In this document: in pieces, positions 32,104-40,577 of the stretch
How the letters are laid out: the number at the start of each line of letters is the position of its first letter
Position numbering within the stretch: the stretch's first letter is position 1
Assembly (NCBI GenBank): GCA_035292785.1
Contig: DATDPK010000032.1
Span: 1 to 50,055, forward strand
DNA: 50,055 nt
Reading direction: 5' to 3'
Source of the DNA: CABMGU01 sp035292785
Lineage (GTDB): Archaea > Nanobdellota > Nanobdellia > Woesearchaeales > ARS49
Notes under the pieces: model-generated
What the model saw: only the letters and a program-made list of their open reading frames with translations
Database searches by the model: none
What the model was told of the DNA's origin: nothing
Made by a program: the position numbers and the translations under genes

Positions 32104-32187
32104 TTAAAAGAAGAAGTACCAGAGGAGGATGATGACTACGATGCCAATCACCCACCAGGCCCATTTAGGTAATGCTCCTTGTTTCAT
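32104..32187 (-). CDS. 27-residue membrane peptide
   Basis: ATG 32187 lies about 26 bases after a GTTTAAGAATA box (minus strand, near 32213-32222), the spacing of leaderless genes here. The product MKQGALPKWAWWVIGIVVII plus LLWYFFF is one aromatic-rich membrane helix with a short charged start. A hairpin and a T-rich run follow the stop (to about 32060), a likely terminator. The whole unit looks like a complete small transcription unit. Confidence 0.55.
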   Translation of the reverse strand: MKQGALPKWAWWVIGIVVIILLWYFFF

Positions 32188-32240
32188 AACACACAAAACA
32201 GCAGACCTATTCTTAAACTTTGTTTGTTACGGGATAGTTG

Positions 32241-32516
32241 TTAACCGATCCTAATCGGCGCAAGCTTGAAACTCTTTGCCAAACCCTCAAGCAAATCAGT
32301 GCCTGCATAGCCGGAAAACAAAGCAACTGCTTTGTTGATTCCGATAATGCTTCCAACAATCGCGCCGATAACTGCAGCACCTATCACTGTTACGAGAAAA
32401 TAGTTGAGCTTGAACTTACGTTTCTGCAAATACGCCTTTCTCACGCCCACAACTGCCCTCAGAAATCCGCCTAACGCGCCAATAATTCCGAACAATACAG
32501 TTGGGTTGTCAATCAT
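32241..32516 (-). CDS. Small Gly-rich membrane protein
   Basis: A 91-residue protein with two membrane regions separated by a basic segment (VRKAYLQKRKFKLNYFL). The second is rich in small residues (VIGAAVIGAIVGSIIGINKA), suggesting tight helix packing. The C-terminal 25 residues are soluble. It is on the same strand as the 27-residue peptide but appears to have its own start. No family recognised. Confidence 0.65.
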   Translation of the reverse strand: MIDNPTVLFGIIGALGGFLRAVVGVRKAYLQKRKFKLNYFLVTVIGAAVIGAIVGSIIGINKAVALFSGYAGTDLLEGLAKSFKLAPIRIG

Positions 32517-32612
32517 ACTTTGACATTATTATAGCCTGCTAAAAGCTTATTGCACTCCTTGTTAGTAGTAAAAATACGAAAGGTTTAAAAGACACTGTAT
32601 TTAAACAATATT

Positions 32613-34016
32613 ATGAAGCTCGAAGAATTAATACGAGTGCACGGAAATATAGCAACCTGGCTTGGTTCTGAAGCAGGCCGTATATTTGAAGTTGGATTTG
32701 AACCTCCTGAATTAGCAGACTTAACCAAGTTTATTCCTACGCCCCAGAACGCTGCAAGGACATTGGTGCCGTTCTTAGAACTTCCAGAAGAATTGGCAGC
32801 CCATGCAGGCAGACTGACAGTTCTTTCAACGTACGCGCAATTCGACCTGCAAACACTTCGCTCATTGCCTGTAAGTTCGAAAGAAGAATTAATTGCACTC
32901 ATGCGCGGAGGAGACAGAAATTGTGCAGTGTTCAACAATTTAAGCCTTCCTTTTGAAAAAGATGCCAGAGATGCTGCTTTGGTAGAAAGGTTCGGGCCGC
33001 TGTATGACCTGCTTAATGAAAAAGCAAAAGAGCAAATAAAAGAAGTTGAGTCAAAAGACGCAACAAGACTGGTTTCTGAAATCGAAAAAATTGCAGGCGA
33101 ACGTGAAAAAGCGCTTTATGCCTGGGCGGCAATAGTCTCGCGCGACGAACTAAAAAATTCTCTTGCAAGCGCATTTATGATTGGAAAAATAGCCCCATTC
33201 AGGTTTGTCACAGAAAAACAAGTCCCGCTACTTTACAGAAGAGTAAAAGACTTGGAAAGAGAACGAAAGGAAGCAGAGCGCAAGGCGAGCGGATACCAGC
33301 AAAAATTAGCTCCTGTTGAAACGGAATTAGGCGCAAAAAGAAAAGAGCTTTCTGATGCTCAAGCCAGAATTTCTGAACTTGAAAAGGCAGTTGCAGAACG
33401 TCCTGTGGAAAGAGTGGAAGTTGTTCCTGCTGATGTAAAGAAGTTGATGGAAGAAGCACAAACTTGGGAAAGCCTGGCAAGCGTATACGAGGGCGAACTT
33501 GAAACAGAGAAAAAGCGAAGAGCGCAACTCGAAGCAAGACTTGCACAGCTTGGTGTCAAGGAAGAGAAAAACGGCGGAATATCAAATGGGACAGGAGTCA
33601 ATGTTTACGCGGTTCCAGAGCTCAGGGAAAGATACGCAAAGATGTTATGCTCATACACAAATCCAAATCTTAACAAACCATTCCCAGAAGTTATTGATGA
33701 GACCATAAAAAGAATCTGCAGGCGCATAAAAGATGGCGGAGTTGGAATTCTGAGGACTGAATTCTTTTATATGGCAGACCTTCACTTCACAAAACTCGGC
33801 AATGGAACACGCGTATTCTTCACAACAGATGGGAAAAGCAGACTTACAATATACGATGTAATAACGCCTGACGAACATCTGGAGCAATTGCATAAAAAAT
33901 CAGGAAGATATGCGGCAATTATAGAAGGACGTGCATCGTACACAACAGATGAGCGAAAGCATATCAAGCTTGAAAAAACCGTGAGAGAGCTGTTGACCGT
34001 CGATAGCAAGCAATAA
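32613..34016 (+). CDS. Coiled-coil protein, unknown function
   Basis: The 467-residue protein has a helical N-terminal domain (about 1-200), a long coiled coil at about 205-320 (KDLERERKEAERKASGYQQK, EGELETEKKRRAQLEARLAQ) and a C-terminal globular domain of about 130 residues. That domain's strand pattern (LHFTKLGNGTRVFFTTDGKS, RLTIYDVITPDEH) faintly recalls RelE-like folds. No signal peptide or membrane helix. A GGTTTAAAAG box lies about 25 bases upstream. Identity is unknown. Confidence 0.7.
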   Translation: MKLEELIRVHGNIATWLGSEAGRIFEVGFEPPELADLTKFIPTPQNAARTLVPFLELPEELAAHAGRLTVLSTYAQFDLQTLRSLPVSSKEELIALMRGGDRNCAVFNNLSLPFEKDARDAALVERFGPLYDLLNEKAKEQIKEVESKDATRLVSEIEKIAGEREKALYAWAAIVSRDELKNSLASAFMIGKIAPFRFVTEKQVPLLYRRVKDLERERKEAERKASGYQQKLAPVETELGAKRKELSDAQARISELEKAVAERPVERVEVVPADVKKLMEEAQTWESLASVYEGELETEKKRRAQLEARLAQLGVKEEKNGGISNGTGVNVYAVPELRERYAKMLCSYTNPNLNKPFPEVIDETIKRICRRIKDGGVGILRTEFFYMADLHFTKLGNGTRVFFTTDGKSRLTIYDVITPDEHLEQLHKKSGRYAAIIEGRASYTTDERKHIKLEKTVRELLTVDSKQ

Positions 34017-34059
34017 TTCCGTAATAAATCCGAGACCATATAAAAACAGTCCGTAAAAC

Positions 34060-34077
34060 ATCCGGTTACAGCCGGAT
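34060..34077. repeat. Inverted repeat before EF-hand membrane-protein gene
   Basis: ATCCGG-ttacag-CCGGAT lies after the coiled-coil gene and before the GCATTTAAAGG box near 34100. A second dyad (GGATA-a-TATCC) overlaps its right arm. It may be a terminator hairpin for the upstream gene or an operator for the next. Confidence 0.35.
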
Positions 34078-34133
34078 AATATCCGCTTTTCTCCTGCAAA
34101 CGCATTTAAAGGATTTTTACATAATATTTCTTC

Positions 34134-34718
34134 ATGGGAGACCAACAATACGAACCTCCTGTGTGGGGAGAAAGAGAATGGATTTACCCAATAGCAAAGT
34201 ATGTGATTATCGGAATCTTAGCTGGCGCTGCAACAATTGTTTCTCTCCCAAAACTTTCTGTAAAATTTTCCTGGCAGGAGCCAGAACAAGCTTCAAGAAA
34301 GATAAAACCAGACGGGGTTGAGTATGCCTTGTCAGAAGGAGCAGAATACTTCTTAAGTGCAGGATTCAGCAGAATGAGACTCTGCGGAGCACAATTCACA
34401 TATCAAGAGCACTCTGCAATTTACGACGCCTGCAATGCACCTGAGCCCGGCTCAAAACCAGACCAGTTCATAACAACAGATGAAGCAGAGAGAGCTTACA
34501 ACACCATACTAAATCCAGCCCACCCTCTCGGAAAGCTCTCTCTGCCATTTGACGGCAGATTATCTGCGCCAACATTAGAGCAAAGACTGCAGGCAGAACG
34601 CGTCCTGGCAGAAAACCAAAGATGGTATGCCTTGGTGCAAAGCAGAATTGATGAAAACAAAGACCACATTATTTCTGAAGAAGAAAAAGATGAGGCGATT
34701 GCGAAGATTTTCAGGTGA
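34134..34718 (+). CDS. Membrane-anchored protein with EF-hand-like loop
   Basis: The 194-residue protein has one membrane helix at about 18-40 (IAKYVIIGILAGAATIVSLP) and a soluble C-terminal domain. The segment DENKDHIISEEE near residue 177 fits a canonical EF-hand loop (acidic or polar at 1, 3, 5, 9, 12), preceded by helix YALVQSRI and followed by helix KDEAIAKIF. Calcium binding is inferred. A TTTAAA box is about 30 bases upstream, and the next gene starts 3 bases after the stop. Confidence 0.7.
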   Translation: MGDQQYEPPVWGEREWIYPIAKYVIIGILAGAATIVSLPKLSVKFSWQEPEQASRKIKPDGVEYALSEGAEYFLSAGFSRMRLCGAQFTYQEHSAIYDACNAPEPGSKPDQFITTDEAERAYNTILNPAHPLGKLSLPFDGRLSAPTLEQRLQAERVLAENQRWYALVQSRIDENKDHIISEEEKDEAIAKIFR

Positions 34719-34720
34719 GT

Positions 34721-35035
34721 ATGGTATCAACCAGAATTGTAAAAGAGGTTGGGTATGCTGATTATTATGAATTTATAGAGAATTGCGTCATTACAATCAA
34801 TCGCCACGCGTATTTCAGATTTAATGATGTGCAAAGAAAGGTTTATAAGTATGAATATCTGAAAAGCATATTGAAAGAAGAGCATCCTGTCTTTGTTGGA
34901 CTTCAGCAAAACGGCCGATATGCTGTCTTTTTCAGAAGGAAAGAAGGTTATTTGCGGATAATGTTCAACAAGCACCCCAAATGCATTGAAATTATTACAT
35001 TTTACATAACAGACAACTTGCCAAGAATAAAATGA
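34721..35035 (+). CDS. Putative toxin paired with DUF2283 (DUF4258-like)
   Basis: About 104 residues with the strand-helix-strand pattern of small RNase-like toxins: the NRHAYFRFNDVQRKVYKYEY segment and a beta hairpin FVGLQQNGRYAVFFRR, then CIEIITFYITDN. It resembles DUF4258 proteins, which commonly pair with DUF2283. I chose ATG 34721 because GGTGAG precedes it and the GTG at 34715 overlaps that site. The stop overlaps the next ATG as ATGA. Toxic activity is inferred from pairing only. Confidence 0.55.
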   Translation: MVSTRIVKEVGYADYYEFIENCVITINRHAYFRFNDVQRKVYKYEYLKSILKEEHPVFVGLQQNGRYAVFFRRKEGYLRIMFNKHPKCIEIITFYITDNLPRIK

Positions 35036-35412
35036 AATTACAACTCGTTGCAAAAGGAAAAGGAGAAATGGACTATGATGGTGAAAATGACATACTTAGC
35101 TTTAACATCAAGGACAGGGAATACTGGAAATCTCTGGAATTTGACGACATAGTTCTTGACCTCGATAAAGATGGTTTCATAGTTGGAATCGAAATCTTCT
35201 GCGCATCCAAAATGTTCAAGATAGACAAAGCAAGCATAAAGAGAATAAAAAATTGGGAATTCAGCACAAAAGTTGAAAGTAATATAATAAAAATTCAATT
35301 AAGATTTGAATCCCGACTCAATAATGTGGTGGTTAAAGGCACTGAAAATTTCATACGAGAAGCAGAATATCCGTTAAGAGATTCGGAAGTCCTGTGCACA
35401 ATCAACGCCTAA
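35032..35412 (+). CDS. DUF2283 protein, putative antitoxin
   Basis: The 126-residue protein contains the DUF2283 motif set: YDGENDILSFNIKDREYWKS, then DDIVLDLDKDGFIVGIEIFC with ASKMFK. The family is small and often forms the second partner of toxin-antitoxin pairs. The C-terminal extension of about 60 residues (WEFSTKVESNIIKIQLRFES) is longer than usual. It is translationally coupled to the preceding toxin-like gene by a 4-base overlap. Confidence 0.75.
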   Translation: MKLQLVAKGKGEMDYDGENDILSFNIKDREYWKSLEFDDIVLDLDKDGFIVGIEIFCASKMFKIDKASIKRIKNWEFSTKVESNIIKIQLRFESRLNNVVVKGTENFIREAEYPLRDSEVLCTINA

Positions 35413-35481
35413 ACCTCATTAAAGCCGTCTCACTCTTCACAGTGGGGAAAAATTTATATTTAACTTCGCATTTGTGCGTTT

Positions 35482-36270
35482 ATGCCGACGCCTTACGTGG
35501 GAGTGACAGGAATTGTTTCAACGCAGGAAGTTGAAGCAGTCATTAATGAGTTCTCTTCCGCAGGTTATTCAATGACTTCTCCGCACATTCCAATGCTTGG
35601 AGTTCTGGCATCTTTCAAATCGCTAAACGCACAGCCAACCAGCAGGCGCTACCCGAGAATTGAACTTTTGCCTGAATTAATGCGAGCGGCAGCTGGCAAG
35701 GCTTTTACGGCGGTTCATTACAACACAAGCGACGCAATATATACTCTTTGCGGCCAAGTAAAAAAAGTTTTTGACGGCATTTATCAGGGGGGCTTATGTA
35801 GAGCACTTCAACTTAATGTGCCTTGGCCGGAAGTAAGGCAGGTTGGCTTTATTAGGCAGGATATGCCTGAAATGCAAATTTTGCTGCAACTCAGCCAAAG
35901 GGCGATGACTGGACTTACTCCGAAAGAGACTGCTGAACGCGTCAAATTATACGGGGGCTTATTGAGTTATGTATTGATCGACCCTTCTGGTGGCAGAGGA
36001 CTTGAATTTGACCTTCAGAAATCTTTGGAAGTTTACAGAGAGTTAAGAGAACAGACGCCTGGTTTAACAATTGGTTTTGCCGGAGGCCTTACCGGCGCCA
36101 ATGTTGAGGAAAGAGCAAGACTGCTCACAGCTCAAACAGAAACCTCGGGCGTCTGCATTGATACAGAAAGCGGTGTCAGGGACAAACTAAGCGACAAGCC
36201 AGGCGATGATGTTTTAAATGTTGGAAAAGTCAGGGAATACCTGCAGGGAGCACATAGAGTTCTACCGTAA
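35482..36270 (+). CDS. TrpF-like TIM-barrel protein
   Basis: The 262-residue protein follows the phosphoribosylanthranilate isomerase layout: AVHYNTSDAIYTL in the middle, LIDPSGGRGLEFDL near residue 170, IGFAGGLTGANVEERA (glycine-rich phosphate loop) and GVCIDTESGVRDKLSDKPGD. In true TrpF the corresponding pieces are the Asp-Gly-Gly-x-G segment and a loop AGGL.p.NV. No other trp genes are in the window, so a different sugar-phosphate substrate is possible. A TTTATATTTAA box gives a leaderless start. Confidence 0.65.
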   Translation: MPTPYVGVTGIVSTQEVEAVINEFSSAGYSMTSPHIPMLGVLASFKSLNAQPTSRRYPRIELLPELMRAAAGKAFTAVHYNTSDAIYTLCGQVKKVFDGIYQGGLCRALQLNVPWPEVRQVGFIRQDMPEMQILLQLSQRAMTGLTPKETAERVKLYGGLLSYVLIDPSGGRGLEFDLQKSLEVYRELREQTPGLTIGFAGGLTGANVEERARLLTAQTETSGVCIDTESGVRDKLSDKPGDDVLNVGKVREYLQGAHRVLP

Positions 36271-36302
36271 AGATTAAATATATCGTCGATAAATCCATAT
36301 TT

Positions 36303-36521
36303 ATGGGGGACGAAAAACAGGAATTAAGACAATTGGGAATTGAGTTCTCCGCTATTTATCTTTCCATAATTACTTCAACAAATCCTGCTGTGATGCGGAC
36401 AAAACACGAGAATGCTTTTGACAAAGCGTATAGAGCATACATTGCTCTGGCTGAAAAATGCGGAATTCCTGAAATTGAAACACAGGATATCCGTGACATG
36501 TACAAAAGAATCTTTGGCTGA
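36303..36521 (+). CDS. Hypothetical helical protein
   Basis: A 72-residue, largely helical protein (LRQLGIEFSAIYLSIITSTN, then KAYRAYIALAEKCGIPEIE). A TTAAATATATC element about 25-30 bases upstream acts as TATA box. An 11-bp dyad TATCG-T-CGATA lies between box and start. No family recognised. Confidence 0.6.
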   Translation: MGDEKQELRQLGIEFSAIYLSIITSTNPAVMRTKHENAFDKAYRAYIALAEKCGIPEIETQDIRDMYKRIFG

Positions 36522-36575
36522 AATATATTTTCATTCACACATAATATTATAAACTAATTATTTTCTTTTTCCTCC

Positions 36576-37199
36576 ATGAAAATAGAGGTGTTTGCTTTTG
36601 ACTGGAGCGGAGTTATAAGCGATGACAGAAGACCAGTCTATGAAGCCAATATGCGGCTAATGGAGCATTACGGCCTGCCCAGAATGACTTTTGAAGAATG
36701 GCTTCCACAAACAACTGCAAGCGCTGTTGAATTCATGGCAAACCACGGTGTTCGCGCCGACCGCGCCAGACTTTTCGACCTTTACACGAGATTCTTTAAT
36801 GCCGCAAATGCAGAGGGAATTGTGCCAACGGTTTACTCTCACGCTGCTGATGTTTTGAATTCTCTGAAACGAAAAGGCAGGATTAATGTTGTACTGAGCG
36901 CACATCCTGCAGAAAACTTGATGCGAGAAGCAAGAGAGTATGGATTAGAACAATTTCTGACTTCGATAACAGGCAGTTCCAGCAATAAAGCAGACAGTTT
37001 AAGAGAAATTGTTGCCCAGCACGGCGTGAAGCCTGAAGCTGTCTTGTACAGCGGAGACACGATTTATGACATCAGGCACGCCAAACAAGCTGGAGTGCGT
37101 TCTGCAGGCATTGTAGGAGGTTACCATACCCGTGAAAGACTTGCAGATGAGAATCCTGATGTTGTAGGAGAATTGCCTGTGATTGAAACATTAGTATGA
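36576..37199 (+). CDS. HAD-superfamily hydrolase with atypical motif I
   Basis: The 207-residue protein has a HAD fold: motif I reads FAFDWSGVISDD instead of DxDGT, motif II is INVVLSAHP, motif III is SSNKADSL, and motif IV is LYSGDTIYDIRHAKQAGVRS. The nucleophile Asp9 is kept but the general-acid Asp at +2 is Ser, as in some phosphonatase-type or non-phosphatase members. A helical cap spans about 15-85. The gene's stop abuts the stop of the convergent neighbour exactly. Substrate unknown. Confidence 0.82.
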   Translation: MKIEVFAFDWSGVISDDRRPVYEANMRLMEHYGLPRMTFEEWLPQTTASAVEFMANHGVRADRARLFDLYTRFFNAANAEGIVPTVYSHAADVLNSLKRKGRINVVLSAHPAENLMREAREYGLEQFLTSITGSSSNKADSLREIVAQHGVKPEAVLYSGDTIYDIRHAKQAGVRSAGIVGGYHTRERLADENPDVVGELPVIETLV

Positions 37200-37607
37200 T
37201 TAAGCTTCGCGGCTGGTTCTTGGCCCGTAATATCTATGAGTCATTCTGCCTTCTGATGACGGCCTTTCTCTTGCATCCCTTGGATGAGCTGTTACTCTTC
37301 CTTCCAAGTCAGGCCTGCCTAAATACAGCAGCGCTCTAATTTCCTGAAGACTCTTTTTAGAACCTTTTTTAAACGCCACATTCAATGCCTTCGCATCATC
37401 TTCGCTAAGGCCCCTTTCCTTTCTTTTGTCTTCTTCCCCGCTTCTTGCTCTTACGTGTAGCGTTGAAAAATAGCCAGTCTTATTTACTTCCCATAAATCG
37501 TATACAGACGCCCTCAGACCACTGACATAATTTGCAAGGTGAGGAAACCGCCAGCGTTTAAGCAATTCCGCAAGAGCAGTGTTTAAAATCCTGTAATCTT
37601 CACTCAT
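37200..37607 (-). CDS. Hypothetical basic protein
   Basis: The 135-residue protein is helical for about 100 residues (TALAELLKRWRFPHLANYVS, LSEDDAKALNVAFKKGSKKS). It ends with an Arg-rich disordered tail (RDARERPSSEGRMTHRYYGP), suggesting nucleic-acid contact. A TTTTTATAGG box (37630-37638) lies 25 bases upstream. No family recognised. Confidence 0.65.
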   Translation of the reverse strand: MSEDYRILNTALAELLKRWRFPHLANYVSGLRASVYDLWEVNKTGYFSTLHVRARSGEEDKRKERGLSEDDAKALNVAFKKGSKKSLQEIRALLYLGRPDLEGRVTAHPRDARERPSSEGRMTHRYYGPRTSREA

Positions 37608-37684
37608 CAGATTCGGGCGAGACTGTTCCTATAAAAAGCTTTTGACACAAGTATTTTATATATGAATACTGTAGAATACACTAT

Positions 37685-38026
37685 ATGGCAGTCGACGTAC
37701 AGGCAGAATACAACACAATGCTGAAAAGTTTTTACGAGGGCCTTCTTTCGTACTTGCAGGAAAAAAGAAGAGCAATGGGAGACCCAAATCCTGACAACAG
37801 AAAAGCTGCCTGTGGTGTCTTACATCAAATGATTATGAATGGCTGCAGGACTTTGAATCAAGCAGAATACCGCGATCCAGCGTTCTTCACTGTGATGGGA
37901 GCTATTGCAAGAAATGTTGGCAGCCTTGTCTCAATTCAATACGACACAGGAGCAGAAAGAATAATCTCTGATACTGAAGCGCGCATAAGAAGACTTGATT
38001 TAGACAGAATTGTGAACAAGCTTTAA
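37685..38026 (+). CDS. Hypothetical helical protein
   Basis: The 113-residue protein is largely alpha-helical (MLKSFYEGLLSYLQEKRRAM, ACGVLHQMIMNGCRTLNQAE). Its TATA box (TTTTATATAT, about 37653-37661) sits inside the imperfect dyad GTATT...AATAC (37649-37668), a possible operator. The stop shares TTAA with the convergent ligase stop. No family recognised. Confidence 0.65.
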   Translation: MAVDVQAEYNTMLKSFYEGLLSYLQEKRRAMGDPNPDNRKAACGVLHQMIMNGCRTLNQAEYRDPAFFTVMGAIARNVGSLVSIQYDTGAERIISDTEARIRRLDLDRIVNKL

Positions 38027-39690
38027 ACCATCTTCAAAACTTCTTTCGCAGTAGTTGACTGCTCAGGCTTTTTCTCACGCCAGCGCAAAAATCTTGGGAA
38101 ACGCAAAGCATAACCTAGAGTATGATTTGGTGACTTTGTAATCTCTGCGCCGGTAACCTCGACAACAATTCTTGGGTCAAACCAGACATCGGGAGTCATT
38201 GTTCTGGAAACTTCCAGTCTGGCGGGCTTGTGGTCAATTTTTTTAAATCTTTTAGGCAACTCTGCCAAAGTTTTGTCTGTAAAACCGCTTCCAAGCTTGC
38301 AAAAAGTCTCAAACCTGTCTTTTTTATCATTATAAACTGCGCACAACAATGCACCATAAGTGCCAGCCCTTCTTCCTTTGCCGTAATAAGCGCCAACAAC
38401 TACAACATCAAATGTATCCCTTAATCCTTTGACATACTCCGGCTTCCACTTAATCCAGTTCCAGCCACGAACACCGGCTTCGTATGAACCATTCAAATTC
38501 TTGATGACAACACCTTCGCCTCCGAACTCAACAACCTTGTTGAACAAATCTTCAATGCAATCAGCATCACTGCAGATTTTTCTCAATGCGAGCTTAATCT
38601 TGCCTGTTTCCCTGATGTTCTTCTGCAAAAGCGCATAACGCTTCCTGTACTGCTCCCTAATCAAAGATTTGCCGTTCAAAAACAACAAGTCAAAAGAAAA
38701 CAATGCAACAGGAACTTTCCTGATATACTCCTCAATATCATATTTTCTTCTTCTCTGCATTAAAGTCTGGAAAGAAAGCAAATTTCCTTTTTTATCAACA
38801 GGCATAACCTCGCTGTCAATAACGCAATTCTTTGCCTTCACAGCTTTCTTAACAGCATCAACAATATCTGGAAATTGGGAAGTTATGTTCTCAAGCCTTC
38901 TTGAATAAAGCTTAACATTATTTCCCAGCTTATGCACTTGTATTCTCTCACCGTCATATTTCTCCTCAACAACAACAGGATAGCCCATTTTATTCTTGAC
39001 TTCTTCAATGTCCTTAATTCTCTGGCACAACATTGACTGAATAGGAACGCCAACTTCAACACCAATCTGCCTTACTCCGCGCAATCCCTTGTGCGCAATA
39101 GTCCTTGCAATAATTCCAACATCAGGACAGACATTGTAAGCGTGCTCCAAATCCTTTCGCGTCTCTTTTGTTCCAGTATAAGCAATAGCGAGAGCATCAA
39201 GAACCGTTTTATCACCCACGCCCAAACGCAAATCACCAAGAACAATTCTCGCAAGATATCTAGCTTCAACAGAAGATGCTGCTGATAACAATGAAGCAAG
39301 CAGTTTTATTTTTCTATCCTGGCTTCCAGAACCGGATGACTGTGCTATTTTGTGCAAAGTCTCAAAAACAGTCTTTACAGAAAGTTTTCCTCTTCCAGAA
39401 TACTGTTCTGCAGTCCTGCCAACATCGCCGAGCTTCTTATATTTCTGAAGAACAATTGCTTCTTTTTCTTTGCCGGCAAGAGCAATACTCCTGACAACCA
39501 TCTTGTCAGCCATCCCAAGATTGACATCAGCAAACTGCGAAGCAATCTGGCCAAGAGTCAGATAGGCAACAAATTCCAGCTCTGCTTTAGGCGTCTTTTT
39601 GAAAAAACCGCTAAGAATATCGCGCATCGCATTATACGAACTTGTCCTCTCCAACTTTTCATACAAACGAGCAAGCTCTAAAAATCTCAT
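38023..39690 (-). CDS. lig: ATP-dependent DNA ligase
   Basis: The 555-residue protein has an N-terminal DNA-binding domain, an adenylation domain with KYDGER (nucleophile Lys near 243, in VVEEKYDGERIQVHK) and further nucleotidyltransferase motifs (SRRLENITSQFPDI, EGVVIKNLNGSYEAG, WIKWKPEY). A C-terminal OB domain ends in RFLRW. Length and order match archaeal replicative ligases. It is co-transcribed with the upstream DUF483 gene, whose stop overlaps its ATG (ATGA). Confidence 0.95.
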   Translation of the reverse strand: MRFLELARLYEKLERTSSYNAMRDILSGFFKKTPKAELEFVAYLTLGQIASQFADVNLGMADKMVVRSIALAGKEKEAIVLQKYKKLGDVGRTAEQYSGRGKLSVKTVFETLHKIAQSSGSGSQDRKIKLLASLLSAASSVEARYLARIVLGDLRLGVGDKTVLDALAIAYTGTKETRKDLEHAYNVCPDVGIIARTIAHKGLRGVRQIGVEVGVPIQSMLCQRIKDIEEVKNKMGYPVVVEEKYDGERIQVHKLGNNVKLYSRRLENITSQFPDIVDAVKKAVKAKNCVIDSEVMPVDKKGNLLSFQTLMQRRRKYDIEEYIRKVPVALFSFDLLFLNGKSLIREQYRKRYALLQKNIRETGKIKLALRKICSDADCIEDLFNKVVEFGGEGVVIKNLNGSYEAGVRGWNWIKWKPEYVKGLRDTFDVVVVGAYYGKGRRAGTYGALLCAVYNDKKDRFETFCKLGSGFTDKTLAELPKRFKKIDHKPARLEVSRTMTPDVWFDPRIVVEVTGAEITKSPNHTLGYALRFPRFLRWREKKPEQSTTAKEVLKMV

Positions 39691-40574
39691 AGTTTTGCAA
39701 ACTTCCTCTCGTGATGAAGCCCTTTAATCCTGCCAATAATCTTCTTAACCCTGATTGTCGCATAATCATACTGCAAAGTTACAACTGCATCAAGAACCGT
39801 TCCGCGCTGATATTTCTTTTTAGTAAGCCAACTGATGAGATAGTATTTGCCCTCAACAGGCTTTTTTGTGACAACAATATAATTGTGGCCGTCATTTTTT
39901 CTCCATTTGGCGCCAACAACGTCATTCTCTGTATCAATAATTAACGGAACGCTGTAAGCTCTTTTCCTGACATATGCCTTATAGAATTTAGGCGCCCACT
40001 TCTTAACCCTGCCCTCATAAATCTTGTTCAACATTGCACTGCTCCTGCATTTAGAAGAGCAAGGAGTGTGCGAAATGAATGGAAATGCAACATCTGAATC
40101 GTGCAATCTTTTGTAATACTGATAGTAGGAGTATTTTCTGCCTAATATCCTCTCATTATGCTCGTCAATAAACGCATCAATGCAGCAAGCCGGATATCCG
40201 TAGATAATTCCTGCCAGCTTATCTGCCTGCGAATGCTTCTGCTGCTTTACACGCGAGATGTATTTGTTGAAATTTGCCCTTTCCTTACTGCTCCTGAACA
40301 AGTCATAGCCATACCAAGTTCCCTTTAATCCCCAAACCACTGCATTACCCCTAATGCCGGTGATTTCCTCAAAACCTTTGGCCCTGCTGGCGTCAAAAAT
40401 TATTTTGTGCTTCTTCAGCAAGCTTTCAAACTCGTGCCTGTCGTGAAAATTCCTGTAAATACGAATATGAATGAACGTGCTTGGCTTAACGCCTGTTATG
40501 AACAAAATAAGCTTCAATCTTGAGTTTGCATCAAAACATTCAGCTGTTTCTGCAAACCTCAAAAGGTCCTGCAT
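39687..40574 (-). CDS. DUF483 family protein
   Basis: The 295-residue protein carries the DUF483 Cys signature: GIIYGYPACCIDAFIDEHNE near residue 130 and SHTPCSSKCRSSAM near 168. The paired CC and C-x3-C could bind a metal. The C-terminal region is a basic beta domain (YYLISWLTKKKYQRGTVLDA). The family is archaeal and of unknown function. Overlap with lig suggests a role in DNA or RNA metabolism, which is inference from context. Confidence 0.8.
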   Translation of the reverse strand: MQDLLRFAETAECFDANSRLKLILFITGVKPSTFIHIRIYRNFHDRHEFESLLKKHKIIFDASRAKGFEEITGIRGNAVVWGLKGTWYGYDLFRSSKERANFNKYISRVKQQKHSQADKLAGIIYGYPACCIDAFIDEHNERILGRKYSYYQYYKRLHDSDVAFPFISHTPCSSKCRSSAMLNKIYEGRVKKWAPKFYKAYVRKRAYSVPLIIDTENDVVGAKWRKNDGHNYIVVTKKPVEGKYYLISWLTKKKYQRGTVLDAVVTLQYDYATIRVKKIIGRIKGLHHERKFAKL

Positions 40575-40577
40575 AAT

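Noticed and set aside
34018..34133. Non-coding RNA in the gap with several ATCCG motifs
   Set aside because: Only short dyads are visible and no extended fold; recorded as a possible terminator or operator instead.
36282..36292. TATCG-T-CGATA dyad before the 36303 gene as an operator
   Set aside because: Too short to claim alone; mentioned only in the gene entry.
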